DNA from: Pseudomonadota bacterium | GTDB taxonomy: Bacteria; Pseudomonadota; Gammaproteobacteria; Xanthomonadales; Xanthomonadaceae | Length of the DNA stretch: 7,599 bases | Direction of reading: 5' to 3' | Assembly (NCBI GenBank): GCA_023438325.1 | Contig: JAEXRB010000003.1 | Location: forward strand, 1 to 7,599 | Part shown: piece after piece, positions 5,093 to 7,599 of the stretch | Layout: each line of letters starts with the position of its first letter | How positions within the stretch are numbered: the stretch's first letter is position 1 | The notes under the pieces: model-generated | The model's database searches: none | What the model saw: the letters and a program-made list of their open reading frames with translations, nothing else | What the model was told of the DNA's origin: nothing | Position numbers and translations under genes: made by a program

Positions 5093-5398
5093 TTACCAGG
5101 AAGCCTTGCGCAGGCCAGGCACATCACCACGCATGGTGGCTTCGCGCAGCTTGTTACGGCCCAGGCCGAACTTGCGGTAAACGCCACGCGGGCGGCCGGT
5201 CAGTTCGCAGCGATTGCGCTGACGTACGGGAGAGGCATCACGCGGCAGCTTCTGGAGCTTGGCCTGCGCTTCCATCTTCTCGTCGTACGATGCGGTCTGG
5301 CTGGACACGATCTTCTTGAGCTCAGCGCGCTTGGCCGCGTACTTCTTGGCCAGCTTCTCGCGCTTGATCTCGCGATTCACCATGCAGGTCTTGGACAT
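5093..5398 (-). CDS. rpsN: 30S ribosomal protein S14 (long, zinc-free form)
   Basis: S14 is a head protein of the 30S subunit next to S3, S10 and S19. The 101-residue product is the long form: it lacks the CxxC...CxxC zinc ribbon of the 61-residue type and has only two cysteines, at 5 and 64. The signature RNRCELTGRPRGVYRKFGL lies at 61-79, followed by LREATMRGDVPGLRKASW at the end, as in E. coli. AAGGA is 6 bases before the ATG, in a 15-base gap after rplE. Confidence 0.98.
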   Translation of the reverse strand: MSKTCMVNREIKREKLAKKYAAKRAELKKIVSSQTASYDEKMEAQAKLQKLPRDASPVRQRNRCELTGRPRGVYRKFGLGRNKLREATMRGDVPGLRKASW

Positions 5399-5413
5399 TG
5401 CAAATCCTTGGAA

Positions 5414-5953
5414 TCAGTTGCGGAACGGGAAACCGTAGGCTTCAAGCAGAGCCTTGGCTTCCTCGTCGGTACGGGCGGTGGTGCTGATCGCGATATCCAT
5501 GCCGCGGATCGCATCGATCTGGTCGAAGTCGATCTCGGGGAAGATGATCTGCTCTTTGACGCCCATATTGTAATTGCCGCGGCCGTCGAACGCACGCCCG
5601 GAGACGCCACGGAAGTCACGCACGCGCGGCAGCGAGATGCTGACCAGGCGATCGAAGAACTCGTACATGCGATCGCGACGCAGCGTGACCTTGCAGCCGA
5701 TCGGCCAGCCATCGCGGATCTTGAACGAAGCCACGGAAACACGTGCCTTGGTCACGATCGGCCTTTGGCCCGCGATCTTGGCCATGTCGGCCACCGCATT
5801 TTCAAGCACCTTCTTGTTGCCGACCGCCTCGCCCACGCCCATGTTCAGCGTGATCTTGGACAGGCGCGGTACCTGCATGATGTTCTGGTAGCCGAAACGC
5901 TCGACGAGCTTCGGTACGATTTGGTCTTTGTAGATCTTCTCAAGCCGGTTCAT
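5414..5953 (-). CDS. rplE: 50S ribosomal protein L5
   Basis: L5 binds 5S rRNA in the central protuberance of the 50S subunit and touches the P-site tRNA and S13. The product has 179 residues, the same as E. coli. Motifs in order are KITLNMGVGEA (33-43), the stretch QRPIVTKARVSVASFKIRDG (63-82), LPRVRDFRG (108-116) and GVKEQIIFPEI (131-141), ending EAYGFPFRN. TGAGGA lies 8 bases before the ATG, overlapping the rplX stop; the gap is 11 bases. In E. coli S8 represses translation at this start. Here a 5-bp hairpin (5967-5981) lies just before the Shine-Dalgarno, but I cannot see a clear copy of the S8-binding core. Confidence 0.98.
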   Translation of the reverse strand: MNRLEKIYKDQIVPKLVERFGYQNIMQVPRLSKITLNMGVGEAVGNKKVLENAVADMAKIAGQRPIVTKARVSVASFKIRDGWPIGCKVTLRRDRMYEFFDRLVSISLPRVRDFRGVSGRAFDGRGNYNMGVKEQIIFPEIDFDQIDAIRGMDIAISTTARTDEEAKALLEAYGFPFRN

Positions 5954-5964
5954 TGCAGCATTCC

Positions 5965-6279
5965 TCAGGCGTCGACCGCCTCATTGCTCGAGCGGAACAC
6001 CCGGATACGGCGCCCATCCTCAAGCGTCTTGACGCCAACGCGCTCGCCCTTCCCGCTCTTGGGGTTGAACACCTGCACGTTGGAAATATGGATCGCCGCC
6101 TCACGCTCGATGATGCCGCCTGGCTGGTTGGCCTGCGGATTCGGCTTGGTGTGGCGCTTGACCAAGTTGACATTGGACACGAAGACATGGTCACCGGCGA
6201 CGCGGATCACATCTCCGCGCTGGCCCTTGCTCTTGCCCGTGATGACGACCACCTGGTCGCCCTTGCGAATACGATTCAT
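5965..6279 (-). CDS. rplX: 50S ribosomal protein L24
   Basis: L24 starts assembly of the 50S subunit, binding near the 5' end of 23S rRNA by the exit tunnel. The 104-residue product (E. coli 104) begins MNRIRKGDQVVVITGKSKGQ, the KOW motif at about 5-32. NVNLVKRHTKPNP and the stretch PGGIIEREAAIHISNVQVF follow in the mid region, with KTLEDGRRIRVFRSSNE near the end. GAGGAA lies 5-6 bases before the ATG in a 21-base gap after rplN. rplE follows after 11 bases. Confidence 0.98.
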   Translation of the reverse strand: MNRIRKGDQVVVITGKSKGQRGDVIRVAGDHVFVSNVNLVKRHTKPNPQANQPGGIIEREAAIHISNVQVFNPKSGKGERVGVKTLEDGRRIRVFRSSNEAVDA

Positions 6280-6300
6280 GACAGTTCCTCGTCCTGTGCC

Positions 6301-6669
6301 TTACAGCACTTCCGGCGCGAGCGAGACGATCTTCATGAACTTCTCGCCACGCAGTTCACGCGTGACGGGTCCGAAGATGCGCGTGCCGATCGGCTCGTGC
6401 TTGTTGTTGAGCAGCACCGCAGCGTTGCCATCGAAGCGGATCAGTGAGCCGTCCGGACGGCGTACGCCCTTACGGGTACGCACGACAACCGCATCGTAAA
6501 CCTCACCCTTCTTGACCTTGCCGCGCGGAATGGCGTCCTTGACGGACACCTTGATGATGTCGCCGATGCCGGCATAACGGCGCTTGGAACCGCCGAGCAC
6601 CTTGATGCACATCAGCTCCTTGGCACCGGAGTTGTCTGCCGCATCGAGGAAGGATTGCATCTGGATCAT
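6301..6669 (-). CDS. rplN: 50S ribosomal protein L14
   Basis: L14 sits on the interface side of the 50S subunit, contacts L19 and 16S rRNA, and is the target of the silencing factor RsfS. The 122-residue product (as in E. coli, about 123) shows ADNSGAKELMCIKVLGG at 11-27, VKDAIPRGKVKKGEV (43-57), VVRTRK and RFDGNAAVLLN. It ends FGPVTRELR (99-107) and KIVSLAPEVL. A strong GGGAGGAA lies 6 bases before the ATG. It is the first gene of the spc set; only 18 bases separate it from rpsQ and no promoter is evident, so S10 and spc transcripts probably run together. Confidence 0.98.
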   Translation of the reverse strand: MIQMQSFLDAADNSGAKELMCIKVLGGSKRRYAGIGDIIKVSVKDAIPRGKVKKGEVYDAVVVRTRKGVRRPDGSLIRFDGNAAVLLNNKHEPIGTRIFGPVTRELRGEKFMKIVSLAPEVL

Positions 6670-6687
6670 GGCTTATTCCTCCCTGGA

Positions 6688-6951
6688 TCAAACTGCGGCG
6701 CGCGAGACGATCTCGACCACGCGCCAGTTCTTGGTCTTGGACACTGGACGAGTCTCGACCAGGCGAACCACATCGCCTTCCTGGCAAGAACCGTCCTCAT
6801 CATGAGCGTGCAGCTTGGTGCTGCGCTTGATGTACTTGCCGTACAGCGCATGCTTGACCTGACGCTCGACGAGCACGGTCACCGTCTTGCTCATCTTGTT
6901 GCTGACCACGCGGCCTTCGACCGTGCGTTGAATCTGATTATTGTCGCTCAT
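6688..6951 (-). CDS. rpsQ: 30S ribosomal protein S17
   Basis: S17 is a primary 16S rRNA-binding protein of the small-subunit body with an OB fold. The 87-residue product (E. coli 84) has RTVEGRVVSNKMSKTVTVLV (9-28), HALYGKYIKRSTKLHAHDE and the C-terminal signature EGDVVRLVETRPVSKTKNWR, ending VEIVSRAAV. A weak Shine-Dalgarno (AAGG, overlapping the rpmC stop) lies about 8 bases before the ATG; the gap is 10 bases. It closes the S10-operon part. Confidence 0.98.
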   Translation of the reverse strand: MSDNNQIQRTVEGRVVSNKMSKTVTVLVERQVKHALYGKYIKRSTKLHAHDEDGSCQEGDVVRLVETRPVSKTKNWRVVEIVSRAAV

Positions 6952-6961
6952 GTCGGCAGCC

Positions 6962-7147
6962 TTACTTGTTGTCGCCCAAGAGGCCCTTGATCCGCGCGAT
7001 ATCGCGACGGACCTTGCGGACCTGGTGGGTCTGGGTCAGTTGACCTGCGCCCTTCTGCATGCGCAGGTTGAACTGCTCACGGCGCAACTCCAGCAACTGG
7101 GCAGAAAGGTCCGCAGGGGACTTGCCACGCAATTGTTTGATACTCAT
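6962..7147 (-). CDS. rpmC: 50S ribosomal protein L29
   Basis: L29 is a small helical protein at the peptide exit of the 50S subunit, next to L23, and part of the docking site for exit-tunnel factors. The 61-residue product (E. coli 63) begins MSIKQLRGKSPADLSAQLLE, with the helical core LRREQFNLRMQKGAGQLTQT and a basic last helix VRKVRRDIARIKGLL. Its ATG shares one base with the rplP stop (TAATG). No good Shine-Dalgarno is seen, so it probably depends on ribosomes re-initiating after L16. Confidence 0.97.
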   Translation of the reverse strand: MSIKQLRGKSPADLSAQLLELRREQFNLRMQKGAGQLTQTHQVRKVRRDIARIKGLLGDNK

Positions 7148-7560
7148 TAGCGCACCGTCCGGGTAACAAAGGTGGTCTGCACCGAGAGCTTGGCCGCGGC
7201 AAGACGAAACGCTTCACGCGCTGTCTCTTCGGCAACACCCTCGATCTCGTAAAGCATGCGACCGGGCTGGATCGGAGCGACCCAGAATTCGACACCGCCC
7301 TTGCCGTTACCCATACGTACTTCAATGGGCTTCTTGGAAATGGGCTTGTCCGGGAACACGCGGATCCACAACTTGCCACCGCGCTTGACGTAGCGGCTGA
7401 TTGTACGACGCGCCGCCTCGATCTGGCGAGCAGTCAACTGGCCGCGCGTGGTGGCCTTGAGGCCGAATTCGCCGAAGCTGACGGCAGCGCCGCTCCAGCT
7501 GAGGCCTTCGTTACGGCCCTTCTGGACCTTGCGGTACTTGGTACGTTTGGGTTGCAGCAT
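7147..7560 (-). CDS. rplP: 50S ribosomal protein L16
   Basis: L16 organises the A-site side of the 50S subunit and is required for late assembly. The 137-residue product (E. coli 136) begins MLQPKRTKYRKVQKGRNEG and contains SFGEFGLKA, the family signature TARQIEAARRTISRYVKRGG (43-62), WIRVFPDKPI and KGGVEFWVAPIQPG, ending TTFVTRTVR. Arg82 in VRMGNGKG matches E. coli Arg81, the site hydroxylated by YcfD/RoxA; whether that happens here is unknown. GGGAGG lies 9 bases before the ATG, and the stop shares a base with rpmC. Confidence 0.98.
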   Translation of the reverse strand: MLQPKRTKYRKVQKGRNEGLSWSGAAVSFGEFGLKATTRGQLTARQIEAARRTISRYVKRGGKLWIRVFPDKPISKKPIEVRMGNGKGGVEFWVAPIQPGRMLYEIEGVAEETAREAFRLAAAKLSVQTTFVTRTVR

Positions 7561-7563
7561 GGC

Positions 7564-7599
7564 TCAATGCCTCCCTCGCGGCGGCCGCGGAGCACGCTC
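7564..7599 (-). CDS. rpsC: C-terminal end of a preceding gene, probably ribosomal protein S3 (partial)
   Basis: The frame read from the window edge gives 11 residues, ERAPRPPRGRH, then TGA (7566-7564), three bases before the rplP ATG. A Pro/Arg-rich tail suits the variable C-terminus of S3, and rpsC always precedes rplP in this cluster. The identity rests on position and the stop, because too little sequence is present for a motif. The rplP Shine-Dalgarno lies within its last codons. Confidence 0.6.
   Translation of the reverse strand, partial: ERAPRPPRGRH

Noticed and set aside
5967..5981. S8 translational operator at the rplX-rplE junction, as in E. coli
   Set aside because: Only a 5-bp hairpin (AGGCG/CGCCU) is visible and I could not find the internal-loop core of the S8 site; position alone is not enough.
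5051..6499. Long plus-strand open frame (482 codons) opposite rpsN, rplE, rplX and part of rplN
   Set aside because: It runs across several well-supported ribosomal genes on the other strand; open antisense frames are expected from the codon bias here.
1..7599. A novel defence, mobile or biosynthetic system hidden in the window
   Set aside because: All genes are standard ribosomal proteins or SecY in canonical order, with no insertion, no direct-repeat array and no shift in base composition that I can see.

Overview
This window is a segment of the bacterial S10-spc-alpha ribosomal protein super-cluster. Every gene is read from the minus strand, so transcription runs from the right end to the left end. 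It holds 15 genes, two of them cut by the window edges. In transcription order they are: the last codons of what is probably rpsC (S3), then rplP, rpmC and rpsQ (end of the S10 operon); rplN, rplX, rplE, rpsN, rpsH, rplF, rplR, rpsE, rpmD, rplO and secY (spc operon); and rpsM and rpsK (start of the alpha operon, with rpsK missing about its last five codons). No mobile element, CRISPR array, tRNA, rRNA or gene of foreign character is visible, and all complete reading frames are intact.

The gene order is gammaproteobacterial. Sequence details fit best with the Xanthomonadales (Lysobacterales), the Xanthomonas/Rhodanobacter/Dyella side: the S11 core, the long zinc-free S14, high GC, and the absence of rpmJ (L36) between secY and rpsM. 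This assignment is from memory of protein sequences and not from a search. The family cannot be fixed here.

Layout: from 7599 down to 5093 the genes are tightly packed, with gaps of 3 to 21 bases or a 1-base overlap, and most have a clear Shine-Dalgarno sequence. There is no gap at the S10/spc boundary (18 bases between rpsQ and rplN), so the two operons are probably co-transcribed. From 5092 leftwards four wider gaps appear: rpsN-rpsH (156 bases), rplF-rplR (78), rplR-rpsE (110) and secY-rpsM (207). All four contain inverted repeats able to fold in the mRNA. In three of them a strong stem begins only 11 to 13 bases after the upstream stop codon. The rpsN-rpsH gap also holds a 41-codon open frame with its own Shine-Dalgarno and a stop just before rpsH. 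The secY-rpsM gap has five consecutive stem-loops, a possible extended -10 promoter, and a hairpin that would enclose the rpsM start codon.

Together the genes make small- and large-subunit ribosomal proteins plus the SecY channel that docks on the ribosome. In this kind of operon individual proteins (S8, S4 in E. coli) repress translation of their own mRNA when in excess over rRNA. The coding content is ordinary. The only things worth a second look are the structured gaps, the small open frame and the TTG start of secY; I see no previously undescribed protein system.
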